Positions 9,117 through 18,051 of a DNA stretch of 64,000 bases are shown piece by piece. The stretch lies in contig NZ_PQVF01000006.1 of the NCBI RefSeq assembly GCF_002920915.1, forward strand, positions 186,001 to 250,000, given 5' to 3'. The notes under the pieces are model-generated. The model saw only the letters and a program-made list of their open reading frames with translations, made no database searches and was not told where the DNA came from. This DNA comes from Solitalea longa (lineage in GTDB: Bacteria > Bacteroidota > Bacteroidia > Sphingobacteriales > Sphingobacteriaceae). Positions within the stretch are counted from its first letter, which is position 1; each line of letters opens with the position of its first letter. The position numbers were made by a program, and so were the translations under genes.

Positions 9117-10340
9117 TTGAAAGCTCTAAAGGTTATTGCGTATACGTTTAAAAATTGTACATTAGATGAAGTTGGAAGTTTGGTTCTTGAAAGGGAAACT
9201 CGTTCAGCTCGTTTAAAATCTTTAAAAGAGAAATTTAATTTTGGCGAGCTTTTCTATATAGCCACCTGTAACCGTGTTGAGTTTATTTTTACCTCCGATA
9301 AAGAACTCGATTCAGCCTTTACCAAAAAAATCATCAAATTTTTATTCCCTGATTTTACAGCCGAGCAGCATGATTACTATTCGGTAAACGCAGCCATTTA
9401 TTCAAATGTATCAGCTTTGGATCATTTGATGCGTGTTTCCTGCTCATTGGAATCGTTGGTGGTAGGGGAAAAGGAGATTTTGGCGCAAATCCGAGAGATG
9501 TATGAAGAATGTCGTGATTGGGGTTTAACCGGCGATTTCTTCCGTTTGATGATGAACAGAGTGGTAAAAGCTTCGAAAGAAGTATATACCAACACCAAAA
9601 TTTCTGATAAGCCAGTATCGGTAGCGTCATTGGCTTGCCGTATGCTTCGCCATTACAATGTTGGCTTTGATGCCAGGTTTTTGATTATCGGCGCAGGCGA
9701 GACCATTCAGTTGTTAACAAAATACCTTCAAAAACATAACCTTAAAGATTGTGTGATCTTTAATCGCACATTGGCCAAGGCTCAGGTTTTAGCTGATGAG
9801 TTAGGGGCAAAGGCCTATCCATTGGAAGAGCTAAAAAATTACCGTGAGGGTTTTGATGTAATCCTTACTTGTACCGGAGCTACGGAACCGGTAATTACCA
9901 AAGAAATTTATGAAGGCTTGATCAACGGTTCAACCGAACAAAAGGTAATTGTTGACCTGGCTATTCCTAATGATACTGCTGCAGAAGTAATTGAACATTT
10001 CTCTCCGGCTTTCATCTCAGTTGAGCAAATTCAGGAGATCGCCAGCCGTAACCTGGAGGAGCGCAAAGGGGAGCTGGTAAATGCAGAAGCAATAATTGAA
10101 GAAAATATCCGCGAATTTATTCCGATCCTTAAACAGCGCCGTGTTGAACTGGCTATGCGTGAGGTTCCGGAAAAAATAAAGGAAATTAAAGCCAAAGCCG
10201 TTGATTCAGTGTTTGCCAATGAGATCAATGCACTGGACGAAAATTCGCGCGAAGTACTTGAAAAAGTGCTAAATTACGTCGAAAAAAAATACATCAGCGT
10301 TCCAATGGTGATGGCTAAGGAAATTCTGATGCAACAATAA
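9117..10340 (+). CDS. hemA: Glutamyl-tRNA reductase
   Basis: First committed enzyme of C5-pathway haem synthesis, reducing Glu-tRNA to glutamate-1-semialdehyde. Catalytic cysteine C51 lies in YIATCNRVEF. The substrate-binding block SCSLESLVVGEKEIL follows, then a Rossmann NADPH domain (IIGAGE) and a C-terminal dimerisation helix. There is no in-frame ATG near the start: TTG 9036, GTG 9108, TTG 9111 and TTG 9117 are the options. I chose TTG 9117 because it gives the family-like N-terminus MKALKVIAYTFKN; GTG 9108 is nearly as likely. It heads the haem gene run. Confidence 0.93.
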   Translation: MKALKVIAYTFKNCTLDEVGSLVLERETRSARLKSLKEKFNFGELFYIATCNRVEFIFTSDKELDSAFTKKIIKFLFPDFTAEQHDYYSVNAAIYSNVSALDHLMRVSCSLESLVVGEKEILAQIREMYEECRDWGLTGDFFRLMMNRVVKASKEVYTNTKISDKPVSVASLACRMLRHYNVGFDARFLIIGAGETIQLLTKYLQKHNLKDCVIFNRTLAKAQVLADELGAKAYPLEELKNYREGFDVILTCTGATEPVITKEIYEGLINGSTEQKVIVDLAIPNDTAAEVIEHFSPAFISVEQIQEIASRNLEERKGELVNAEAIIEENIREFIPILKQRRVELAMREVPEKIKEIKAKAVDSVFANEINALDENSREVLEKVLNYVEKKYISVPMVMAKEILMQQ

Positions 10341-10384
10341 TGAAGACGGAAAAATTGCGCTTTTAACCTCTCTAATTACACAGC

Positions 10385-11968
10385 ATGAGTAAAACTATCG
10401 TTATAGGCTCTAGAGGCAGTGATCTTGCTTTGTGGCAAGCCAACCATGTAAAGGCTAAGCTCGAAGCTATCGGACTGCAATCAGAGATTAAAATTATCAA
10501 AACGCAAGGCGATAACTTTTTCAATCTTTCATTTTCTAAACTTGAAGGAAAAGGGTTCTTTACCAAAGAACTTGAAGACGAATTATTACAGGGACATATT
10601 GATCTGGCAGTGCATTCACATAAGGATCTGCCTACAGAATCTCCTGAAGGGCTGACTATCGCAGCTGTTTCTGAACGTGAAGATCCTACTGAACTTTTGA
10701 TCATTCTTAAAGATTGCGTGGATTTAAGCCTGCAGTTTTCAGTAAGATATAATGGTATTGTAGGTACTTCTTCCAATCGCCGTAAAGCACAATTCAGAAG
10801 CTTACGACCCGATATTGAGTTTGAAGAATTGCGAGGTAATGTTCCAACTCGTATACAAAAACTACGTGATGGAAACTATCATGCCATTATTTTGGCTAAA
10901 GCCGGTGTTCAACGACTTCAAATCGACCTAAGCGAGTTCCATGTAGAAGAAATTGATCCGGTTGAAATGGTTCCGGCTCCTGCACAGGGAGTATTGGCAC
11001 TGCAAACACGTTCAAATAATTTCGAATTAATTGAAGCTCTTCAAACCATTCATAATAAGGAAGTGGCAGAAACCATTTCTGTTGAACGTAAAGTGTTAAA
11101 TATGTTCGACGGTGGTTGCCATATGCCTTTGGGGGTTTATTGCAAAAAAGAAGATGGACAATTTGAAGTTTGGACTTCAAAAGCAACAGATGATGAAGAT
11201 TTTCCGGAGCGCTTATTCCTGCGTTCGAAAACTTCAGAAGGCCTTGCCGAACAAATTGTTGACCACTATACTAAGGAAAAGAATACGGTTAAATCATTGT
11301 TCATTTCACGCGAACTATCAGAAGAAAGCTTTTTCCGCCGTTCGTTAGAGAAATTCAATTTGGATATTGAAGATCGTTCGTTGATACGCACATTCCCCAT
11401 TATCAATACGTTTGATTCTTTTATTCTGAAGCAGGTTGATTGGATTTTTTTCAACAGTAAAAATGGAGTTGAAAACTTTTTCCGTTTAGAACCTGTTATT
11501 CCAAAACGTGTAAAAATAGGTGTAATGGGCAGAGGCTCAGAAAATGAACTTCGCCATTTTAACCGTATGGCCGACTTTGTAGGAGAGTCTGGCGATATCA
11601 GGGATGTTGCTGAAAGCTTGCTGCCACTAGTGCAAAACCAAACCGTTTTGTTCCCACAAGCGAAAGATTCATTAAGAACCATTCAGGTACAACTGGCTGA
11701 TAAAATTAACAGTATTGATTTGCCGGTTTATGAAACAGTGAAGGAAAAAGAAATTAATCAGTCATCTGCTGATATTTTAGTCTTCACCAGTCCATCCAAT
11801 GTTGAAGCTTACTTATCAAACGATAATGTGATCTTCGCGAATCAAAAAGTAGTTGCCATTGGTAAATCAACTGGAAATAAGCTGGAAGAGTTTGGCTATA
11901 CCAATTATGTAATTCCTTATTCGCCCGATGAAATTGGCTTATCAGAAGCTGTATACGGGTTATTATAA
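10385..11968 (+). CDS. hemC: Fused hydroxymethylbilane synthase / uroporphyrinogen-III synthase
   Basis: A 527-aa protein fusing two successive haem enzymes. Residues 1-about 300 are porphobilinogen deaminase: GSRGSDLALWQA at the N-terminus, FFTKELEDELL, HSHKDLPT, and the dipyrromethane cofactor cysteine C245 in DGGCHMPLG. Residues about 303-527 resemble HemD: SLFISRELSEES start, IFFNSKNGVENFF, LVFTSPSNVEAY and a C-terminal KVVAIGKSTGNKLEE block. HemD is poorly conserved, so the second half rests on position and these blocks. The fusion would channel unstable hydroxymethylbilane directly to ring closure. It is 44 bp after hemA, probably one transcript. Confidence 0.9.
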   Translation: MSKTIVIGSRGSDLALWQANHVKAKLEAIGLQSEIKIIKTQGDNFFNLSFSKLEGKGFFTKELEDELLQGHIDLAVHSHKDLPTESPEGLTIAAVSEREDPTELLIILKDCVDLSLQFSVRYNGIVGTSSNRRKAQFRSLRPDIEFEELRGNVPTRIQKLRDGNYHAIILAKAGVQRLQIDLSEFHVEEIDPVEMVPAPAQGVLALQTRSNNFELIEALQTIHNKEVAETISVERKVLNMFDGGCHMPLGVYCKKEDGQFEVWTSKATDDEDFPERLFLRSKTSEGLAEQIVDHYTKEKNTVKSLFISRELSEESFFRRSLEKFNLDIEDRSLIRTFPIINTFDSFILKQVDWIFFNSKNGVENFFRLEPVIPKRVKIGVMGRGSENELRHFNRMADFVGESGDIRDVAESLLPLVQNQTVLFPQAKDSLRTIQVQLADKINSIDLPVYETVKEKEINQSSADILVFTSPSNVEAYLSNDNVIFANQKVVAIGKSTGNKLEEFGYTNYVIPYSPDEIGLSEAVYGLL

Positions 11969-11979
11969 ATAAATTGAGC

Positions 11980-12045
11980 ATTACGGGCTTCGAGTTACGG
12001 GTAATCCCTTAATTTGTAGCCCGTAACTCATAACACGAAATTCAA
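11980..12045. repeat. Inverted heptad element upstream of hemB
   Basis: Left 7-bp units ATTACGG, GCTTCGA, GTTACGG, GTAATCC (11980-12007) and right units AGCCCGT, AACTCAT, AACACGA, AATTCAA (12018-12045). A perfect 10-bp inverted repeat GAGTTACGGG / CCCGTAACTC lies at 11992-12001 and 12020-12029. The last unit ends 1 bp before the hemB ATG, so the hemB initiation region is built from repeat units. Confidence 0.65.
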
Positions 12046-12046
12046 T

Positions 12047-13015
12047 ATGCTGCACCGTCCCCGTCGTTTAAGAAAAAATCCTGTTGTTAGAGAAATGATT
12101 GCCGAAACACGTATCTCAAAAGATATGTTCATGTACCCTTATTTTGTGGTGCCAGGCACTAACATTGTTCATCCTATTGATGCGATGCCTGGAATCAGCC
12201 ATTTTTCAGTAGATACATTATTGAAAGATGTTGAGGAAGGCTTGAAACTGGGAATTAATAAGATCTTACTTTTCGGCGTGGGTGAAGAAAAATGTGAAGA
12301 CGCTCATTCGGCACATTCTCATGATTCGGTAGTGTACAACGCTGTAAGAGCCCTGAAAGAGAAGTTCAAAGATGAATTATACGTGGCAACGGATGTTTGT
12401 ACTTGTGCTTATACCACCCATGGACATTGTGGGATTTTAAAAGATGATTACGTACAGAATGACGAAACCGTAGAAGTGCTGGCTAAAATGGCATTGAGCC
12501 ATGCCGAAGCCGGAGCTGATATGGTGGCGCCTTCAGATATGATGGATGGTCGTATTGAAGCCATGCGCAATAAACTTGATGAACATGGGTTTGTAAACAC
12601 GGCAATCATGTCGTATTCTATTAAATTTGCATCAGCGTATTATGGTCCTTTCCGTGAGGCTGCCGATTCGGCTCCAAACAAAGGTGACCGCAAAGCATAC
12701 CAAATGGATTTTCGTAATCCTCGCGAAACCATGCGTGAAGCAGAACTAGATGAAGCGGAAGGTGCAGATGTTTTAATGGTTAAACCGGCATTAGCTTACC
12801 TGGATGTTATCAGAGATTTGCGTCAAAATACTAACTTGCCGGTAGCTTGTTACAATGTTTCAGGTGAATACTCCATGATAAAAGCGGCGGCTCAAAAAGG
12901 CTGGATCGACGAACAGAAAGTGGTAATGGAAAATATGTATGCATTTGCCCGTGCCGGGTCTAACATCATTATCACCTATCATGCTCGCGATATTGTTGCC
13001 AATAAATGGTTATAA
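12047..13015 (+). CDS. hemB: Delta-aminolevulinic acid dehydratase (porphobilinogen synthase)
   Basis: Condenses two 5-aminolevulinate molecules to porphobilinogen. 322 aa, normal length. The zinc-site cysteines C118, C120 and C128 are present (DVCTCAYTTHGHC), so this is the zinc-dependent form. The two active-site lysines sit in YSIKFASAYYGPF and MVKPALAYLDV. Order in the window is hemA-hemCD-hemB-hemL, consistent with one pathway operon. The upstream spacer is a heptad element reaching the start codon, and no Shine-Dalgarno sequence is visible. Confidence 0.96.
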   Translation: MLHRPRRLRKNPVVREMIAETRISKDMFMYPYFVVPGTNIVHPIDAMPGISHFSVDTLLKDVEEGLKLGINKILLFGVGEEKCEDAHSAHSHDSVVYNAVRALKEKFKDELYVATDVCTCAYTTHGHCGILKDDYVQNDETVEVLAKMALSHAEAGADMVAPSDMMDGRIEAMRNKLDEHGFVNTAIMSYSIKFASAYYGPFREAADSAPNKGDRKAYQMDFRNPRETMREAELDEAEGADVLMVKPALAYLDVIRDLRQNTNLPVACYNVSGEYSMIKAAAQKGWIDEQKVVMENMYAFARAGSNIIITYHARDIVANKWL

Positions 13016-13098
13016 TTGTTTGTTATTAAGTTGTTTTCTAATAAGTTTTAAAACGTTAGCGTTATAAATTAAATTGATCTTCATTTTACGTTTAATAT

Positions 13099-14460
13099 AT
13101 GTTTGGATTATTTAAGAAAGGTTCTGAAGCTGATCAGCCGGTAGCAACTACCGGAAAAGCGGATATTTCAAGAGAGAAATCTGCAGAGTTATACGAAAAG
13201 TCAAAAGAGTATTTCCCTGGAGGAGTGAACTCTCCTGTACGTGCATTTAAATCGGTTTACGGAACACCATTATTTATCGACAAAGGTGATGGACCCTACA
13301 TTTGGGATGTGGATGGGAATAAGTTCATTGATTTTTGCGCATCATGGGGGCCGCTTATTTTGGGTCATAATAATCCGAAAATTCGTGAAAAAGTGACGGA
13401 AACTGCTTTAAAAGGCATGTCTTTTGGGGCACCAACAGCTATTGAAAATGAGCTGGCAGAATTGATACTGAAAAACAATAAGTTCATTCAAAAACTTCGG
13501 TTCGTAAGCTCAGGAACTGAGGCGGTAATGAGTGCTATTCGTTTAGCCAGAGGTTATACCAAACGTGATAAGATCCTGAAATTTGAAGGTTGTTATCATG
13601 GTCATATCGATAGTTTATTGGTAAAAGCCGGTTCGGGTTTGGTTACATTTGGCGAAACAAGTTCAGCAGGTGTTCCTGAATCGTTTGCCAAAGAAACTAT
13701 TGTTGTTGAACTAAATAATATTGATGCCGTAAAACAGGCATTTAAAGAATATAAAGATCAAATTGCGGCGGTTATTATTGAGCCTATTCCGGCAAATAAT
13801 GGCCTTTTGTTGCAGGAGCCTGAATTCTTACAAGCGCTTCGTGACATTACCTCCAAAGAAAAAGCTTTATTGATCTTTGATGAGGTTATCTCAGGGTTTA
13901 GGGTAGGTTTTGAAGGAGCAGCAGGATATTACCAGATTCAACCTGATATTATCACCTATGGTAAAATTATTGGTGGAGGAATGCCGGTAGGAGCCTATGG
14001 GGCCAGCCGCGAGATCATGGCAAATGTTTCTCCTGAAGGAGCAGTGTATCAAGCTGGTACTTTATCTGGTAATCCTATTGCAATGGCTGCAGGTATTGCA
14101 CAACTTACCGAGCTGAGCCGTTCAGGTTTCTATAAAGATCTGAATAACAAAACCCAGGAGTTTGCAGAATCAATACAGCGCTTTGCTTCTGCAAGAAATT
14201 ATAAGGTTCGTATTCAGCAAATTGGATCAATTTTTTGGATCGCTTTTACTGATAGGGAGAAAACTCAGGCTGCTTCACAAATTGATCCAGCCAGTATGGA
14301 GAAATTTAAAGTGTTCCATCGCGAGTGCCTGAACCGTGGGATTTATTTCGGTCCATCAGGTTATGAGGTTGGTTTTATCTCTTCAACACATACTAAAACC
14401 GACTTGGAAGTTGCCAAACGAGCAATTTTCGAAGCGCTGGATCTTACATTCAAACATTAG
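13099..14460 (+). CDS. hemL: Glutamate-1-semialdehyde 2,1-aminomutase
   Basis: PLP enzyme converting glutamate-1-semialdehyde to 5-aminolevulinate. 453 aa, with the class III aminotransferase fold. The PLP Schiff-base lysine is K289 in ITYGKIIGGGMP. Family blocks FPGGVNSPVRAF, CASWGPLILGH and GTEAVMSAIRLARG are present. The N-terminal 24 residues before SAELYEKS form an unusual short extension (MFGLFKKGSEADQP...) absent from many homologues. They are kept because ATG 13099 is the only good start. It precedes a two-component gene set. Confidence 0.95.
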   Translation: MFGLFKKGSEADQPVATTGKADISREKSAELYEKSKEYFPGGVNSPVRAFKSVYGTPLFIDKGDGPYIWDVDGNKFIDFCASWGPLILGHNNPKIREKVTETALKGMSFGAPTAIENELAELILKNNKFIQKLRFVSSGTEAVMSAIRLARGYTKRDKILKFEGCYHGHIDSLLVKAGSGLVTFGETSSAGVPESFAKETIVVELNNIDAVKQAFKEYKDQIAAVIIEPIPANNGLLLQEPEFLQALRDITSKEKALLIFDEVISGFRVGFEGAAGYYQIQPDIITYGKIIGGGMPVGAYGASREIMANVSPEGAVYQAGTLSGNPIAMAAGIAQLTELSRSGFYKDLNNKTQEFAESIQRFASARNYKVRIQQIGSIFWIAFTDREKTQAASQIDPASMEKFKVFHRECLNRGIYFGPSGYEVGFISSTHTKTDLEVAKRAIFEALDLTFKH

Positions 14461-14507
14461 TAGAGCTCAATCTGGAGCTTTTCCCTCTTAGCTCAAATAG
14501 TTAAAAA

Positions 14508-15374
14508 ATGAAACATAAAGTTCGCCCGCTTACTTTGTTTTATGTTTTGATTGCGTATGTATTGTTTCAACTGATGTGGTGGGGACAATTGCTTATTAAT
14601 GCGCAACCACATAAAACATCAATGGTGGTAGGCGAATTTTCTGTTTTCGTGGTTATCCTGCTTTGGGGCGCCTTTTCTATTAAGCGGTCCATTCAGGAAG
14701 AGATAGCGCTGAGCCGTCGGCAGAAGAACTTTTTGTTAAGTGTAACCCATGAACTCAAATCACCCCTGGCATCCATCAAACTCTATCTTCAAACTATCTT
14801 AAAACGCGATCTGGATAAAGAAAAACAACAAGCCTTTATCCGTAATTCTTTAATGGATATTGAACGTTTAGATGATTTGGTGGAGAACATGTTGATGGCC
14901 ACAAAAATTGAGAATAATTCCTACAGTTATCCGAAAGAACAGTTTAACCTTTCTAATGCTGTTCAGGAGGTGGTTCAACGTCATCAGAATATTCTGCAAA
15001 AGCGGGTTGTAAAATCAGACATTACTCCTGATATTTTAATGATTGGCGATGAATTTACAATTGACCTGGTCGTGTCAAATCTTCTTGAAAACGCCGTTAA
15101 ATATTCAGCAGAAGGTACAGAGGTTAACATTGTACTCTACAAAAAAAATAACCGTATTATATTAATGGTTAATGACCAGGGGATAGGTATTTCTGATGAA
15201 GAAAAATCCAAAATTTTTGATAAATTTTATCGTATTGGCCAGGAAGATACACGTAAAACGAAAGGAACCGGTCTGGGTTTGTTTATTGTAAAGCAGGTGT
15301 TGGACAATCATGGCGCTACCATTCATGTAAAAAATAATAAGCCTCGGGGAACGGTGTTTGAAGTTGTTTTTTAG
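14508..15374 (+). CDS. Sensor histidine kinase
   Basis: A 288-aa inner-membrane histidine kinase. TM helices lie at about 8-30 and 43-57 with only about 12 residues between them, so there is almost no periplasmic sensor domain. The phospho-acceptor is H81 in SVTHELKSPL. The HATPase domain has NLLENAVKYS (N box), NDQGIGI (G1) and GTGLGLF (G2). The likely partner is the OmpR-type regulator at 16160, separated by a Uma2-family gene. Location inside the haem cluster suggests, but does not prove, a link to haem or redox sensing. Confidence 0.9.
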   Translation: MKHKVRPLTLFYVLIAYVLFQLMWWGQLLINAQPHKTSMVVGEFSVFVVILLWGAFSIKRSIQEEIALSRRQKNFLLSVTHELKSPLASIKLYLQTILKRDLDKEKQQAFIRNSLMDIERLDDLVENMLMATKIENNSYSYPKEQFNLSNAVQEVVQRHQNILQKRVVKSDITPDILMIGDEFTIDLVVSNLLENAVKYSAEGTEVNIVLYKKNNRIILMVNDQGIGISDEEKSKIFDKFYRIGQEDTRKTKGTGLGLFIVKQVLDNHGATIHVKNNKPRGTVFEVVF

Positions 15375-15451
15375 ATTAAATGCCTGGTTTTCTTTGAGTT
15401 TTGTTGAGTGAAAAGTAAGGGAACGTTCAGAACTTTGCTTATCTTTCTTAA

Positions 15452-16057
15452 ATGAATAGCATGAAAAACGAAGTACATGAGCCCGATTTTACCTACGGCG
15501 GTCAATATACTTATGCCGATTATCTGCAATGGACGATTGACGAACGCCTGGAGCTCATAAACGGTAAAATATTTAAGATGAGTCCTGGTCCTAACCGGGT
15601 TCATCAGTCCTTAACGGGTTCTATCTATGTATTTTTATTCAACTTTTTAAAGCACAAATCCTGTAAAGTATTTATTGCACCTTTTGATATTCGTTTGCCA
15701 AGAAAATCTAAAGAAGATAAGGATATCATTACCGTAGTTCAGCCGGATGTATGTGTGGTGTGTGATTCGGAAAAGATTGATGATAAAGGAGTGGTTGGAG
15801 CACCTGATATTGTAGTGGAAGTTCTATCGCCGGGAAACAATGCAAAAGAACTGAAATACAAATACGAGGTTTACGAAGAGTCAGGTGTAAAAGAATATTG
15901 GATCGTATCTCCCCAGAATAAAACCTTTTTGATTTATACGCTAAAAGAGGGTCAATTTCAGCCTTCAAAACTGATGACAAGCGGAGATACAATTACAACC
16001 TCAATTTTGCCTGGGTTTGTTTTGGATCTAACGGAATTGTTTGATGATTTAGATTAA
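15452..16057 (+). CDS. Uma2 family (DUF820) endonuclease-like protein
   Basis: A 201-aa member of the Uma2/DUF820 group, with a PD-(D/E)XK nuclease-like fold. The diagnostic core is VQPDVCVVCD, then GAPDIVVEVLSPGNNAKEL, a K, and YEESGVKEYWIV. That supplies the D, E and K of the putative active site. The family is very abundant in cyanobacteria and scattered in other phyla, and its cellular role is unresolved. Here it separates a histidine kinase from its likely response regulator on the same strand, which looks like an insertion. Confidence 0.88.
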   Translation: MNSMKNEVHEPDFTYGGQYTYADYLQWTIDERLELINGKIFKMSPGPNRVHQSLTGSIYVFLFNFLKHKSCKVFIAPFDIRLPRKSKEDKDIITVVQPDVCVVCDSEKIDDKGVVGAPDIVVEVLSPGNNAKELKYKYEVYEESGVKEYWIVSPQNKTFLIYTLKEGQFQPSKLMTSGDTITTSILPGFVLDLTELFDDLD

Positions 16058-16159
16058 ACAATCTTATTTATAATTAGCTGAATTAATTAAAATGACATTG
16101 GCATTACCGAAAACAGCCAATCAAATTCATAAACTTGCATTTAAATTAACATCCCTCAA

Positions 16160-16858
16160 ATGAGTCAATCACGCATATTATTGGTTGAAGATGAAGAGCA
16201 TTTGCTCGAAGCCATTAAACTAAATCTGGAGTTAGAAGGCTATCATGTTACCACCGCTATGGATGGGAAGAAAGCGCTGAGATTAATTAAAGAGGAGCGT
16301 TTTAACCTGGTGTTGCTGGATGTTATGCTGCCGGAAATTGATGGTTTTCAGGTTGCCGAAACAATTAGGCTTCAAAATTATGATGTGCCTATTTTGTTCT
16401 TGACAGCTAAAAATACCAGTGAAGACCGAGTAATGGGATTGAAAAAGGGTGCAGATGATTATCTAACCAAGCCATTTAACCTCGAAGAATTGATCTTAAG
16501 AGTAGGGATTTTGGTGAAACGAAGCCTTCGAAATACTGAAGAAGGAAAATCATTCAATACCTACAAAATTGGCGACAAAGAGATCAATTTTATCAGTTTT
16601 GAACTTACGTCTGATGATGGTATAACCACTATGCTTACCAAGAAAGAGGTGATGCTTTTGAAATTATTAATTGAACGAAAAGGAGAGGTGGTTTCGCGTG
16701 AGCAGATACTTGAAACGGTTTGGAACTACGACGTTTTTCCTTCAACCCGCACCATTGATAATTTTATACTTTCTTTCCGTAAATATTTCGAGCCTAACCC
16801 TAAAGAACCACGATATTTTCATTCGGTGCGTGGTGTTGGTTATAAATTCACAGAATAA
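16160..16858 (+). CDS. OmpR/PhoB-family response regulator
   Basis: A 232-aa two-component regulator. The receiver domain (1-about 120) has acidic pocket D11/E12, phospho-acceptor D54 (LLDVMLP), T82 and K104 (LTKPF). The C-terminal winged-helix domain (about 135-231) shows LTKKEVMLLKLL, SREQILETVW and the end motif VRGVGYKF. It most likely pairs with the kinase at 14508. Target genes cannot be read directly; flanking hemL and hemE are the obvious candidates. Confidence 0.92.
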   Translation: MSQSRILLVEDEEHLLEAIKLNLELEGYHVTTAMDGKKALRLIKEERFNLVLLDVMLPEIDGFQVAETIRLQNYDVPILFLTAKNTSEDRVMGLKKGADDYLTKPFNLEELILRVGILVKRSLRNTEEGKSFNTYKIGDKEINFISFELTSDDGITTMLTKKEVMLLKLLIERKGEVVSREQILETVWNYDVFPSTRTIDNFILSFRKYFEPNPKEPRYFHSVRGVGYKFTE

Positions 16859-16867
16859 TAATTAAAA

Positions 16868-16939
16868 TTTCGAGTTTTAAATTGCTAGTTGCGGGTTTAA
16901 CTCCAATTCGTAATTCACAACCCGTAATCCGTAATCCAT
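16868..16939. repeat. Inverted heptad element upstream of hemE
   Basis: Left 7-bp units all begin TT (TTTCGAG, TTTTAAA, TTGCTAG, TTGCGGG, TTTAACT; 16868-16902). The right units all begin AA (AATTCGT, AATTCAC, AACCCGT, AATCCGT, AATCCAT; 16905-16939). The arms are inverted copies (TTGCGGGTT against AACCCGTAA). The next 7 bp contain the hemE ATG at 16943. Confidence 0.65.
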
Positions 16940-16942
16940 AAT

Positions 16943-17971
16943 ATGAGTAATTTATTTATAGATGCCGCTTTTTCGCGGCCAACAGAACGTCCGCCCGTGT
17001 GGATGATGCGTCAGGCAGGTCGTTTCATGAAAGAATACTGGGAGATCAAGAATAAATATTCGTTCCTGGAAATGTGTAAAACTCCTGAAATTGCAGCTGA
17101 TGTAACAATGTTGCCGGTTGATCTTTTAGGTATTGATGCGGCTATCCTATTTTCTGATATTTTGGTTACCGCCGAAGCGATGGGTGGTCAGCTTTCATTT
17201 GAGCAAGGGGTTGGTCCTCAGTTTGCCAACCCAGTGCGTACTTTGAAAGATGTGGAAGCTCTTGACGTTCCTCCTGCAAAAGAATCTTTAAAATACGTTG
17301 CTGATGCTATTAAAATTATAAAGGAACGCCTTGCTCCTCATAAAACTCCTTTAATTGGTTTTGCAGGTGCTCCCTTTACAGTAATGAGTTATTTGGTTGA
17401 AGGAAAGTCGTCAAAAGACTTTAAACAAACCAAACTAATGTTACACAACGATCCTGAAACAGCCAAGGCTCTATTGTCAAAACTGGCAGTTATTACTGCC
17501 GATTATTTGAACATGCAAATTGAAGCAGGTGTTGATGCTATTCAGATTTTCGATAGCTGGGCGCAAGCTTTAGCTTGGGACGATTATAAAGAGTTTTCTC
17601 ATTATTATATTACAGAGATCATTTCTAAACTTAATCGTAAAGACATCCCCGTTATTTCTTTCTGTAAAGGAAGTTCGGTTTTTGCTCCCTTAATGGCGGA
17701 AGCCAAACCTGATGTTATTTCAATTGACTGGAACGTTGATCTGTTAGACATTAAAAATCGATTGCCATCAAACATTGCCGTTCAAGGTAATTTCGATCCA
17801 CATATTTTGTATGCTGATAAGAAAGTGATAAAAGAGCGTGTTTTACGTTTATTGGAAAGAATGCGTGGCGAAAACGGTTTTATTTTCAACTTAGGACATG
17901 GTATTATGCCTGACCTTCCGTTTGACAATGTGAAGTACGCCATTGAGGTGATTAAGGAATTTAAGTATTAA
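16943..17971 (+). CDS. hemE: Uroporphyrinogen decarboxylase
   Basis: Converts uroporphyrinogen III to coproporphyrinogen III in the cytoplasm. 342 aa, usual length. The signature RPPVWMMRQAGRFMKEY is near the N-terminus, with the catalytic aspartate in the FSDILV block (AAILFSDILVT) and a terminal NLGHGIMPD. It follows the regulator gene by 84 bp, within which lies a heptad element reaching the ATG. It belongs functionally with hemA/CD/B/L upstream and hemJ downstream. Confidence 0.96.
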   Translation: MSNLFIDAAFSRPTERPPVWMMRQAGRFMKEYWEIKNKYSFLEMCKTPEIAADVTMLPVDLLGIDAAILFSDILVTAEAMGGQLSFEQGVGPQFANPVRTLKDVEALDVPPAKESLKYVADAIKIIKERLAPHKTPLIGFAGAPFTVMSYLVEGKSSKDFKQTKLMLHNDPETAKALLSKLAVITADYLNMQIEAGVDAIQIFDSWAQALAWDDYKEFSHYYITEIISKLNRKDIPVISFCKGSSVFAPLMAEAKPDVISIDWNVDLLDIKNRLPSNIAVQGNFDPHILYADKKVIKERVLRLLERMRGENGFIFNLGHGIMPDLPFDNVKYAIEVIKEFKY

Positions 17972-17981
17972 TAGCCCTAAT

Positions 17982-18051
17982 TGCACGAATTATTCGAATT
18001 GCATTAAAGTTCTTCGTTTCATTCGTGCATAAAATTCGTTCAATTCGTGTA
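17982..18051. repeat. Inverted 9-mer repeat element at hemJ start
   Basis: TGCACGAAT (17982-17990) is a perfect inverted partner of ATTCGTGCA (18021-18029). Related 9-mers follow: ATTCGTTCA (18034-18042) and ATTCGTGTA (18043-18051). The GTG start assigned to hemJ (18047) falls inside the last unit. Confidence 0.5.
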
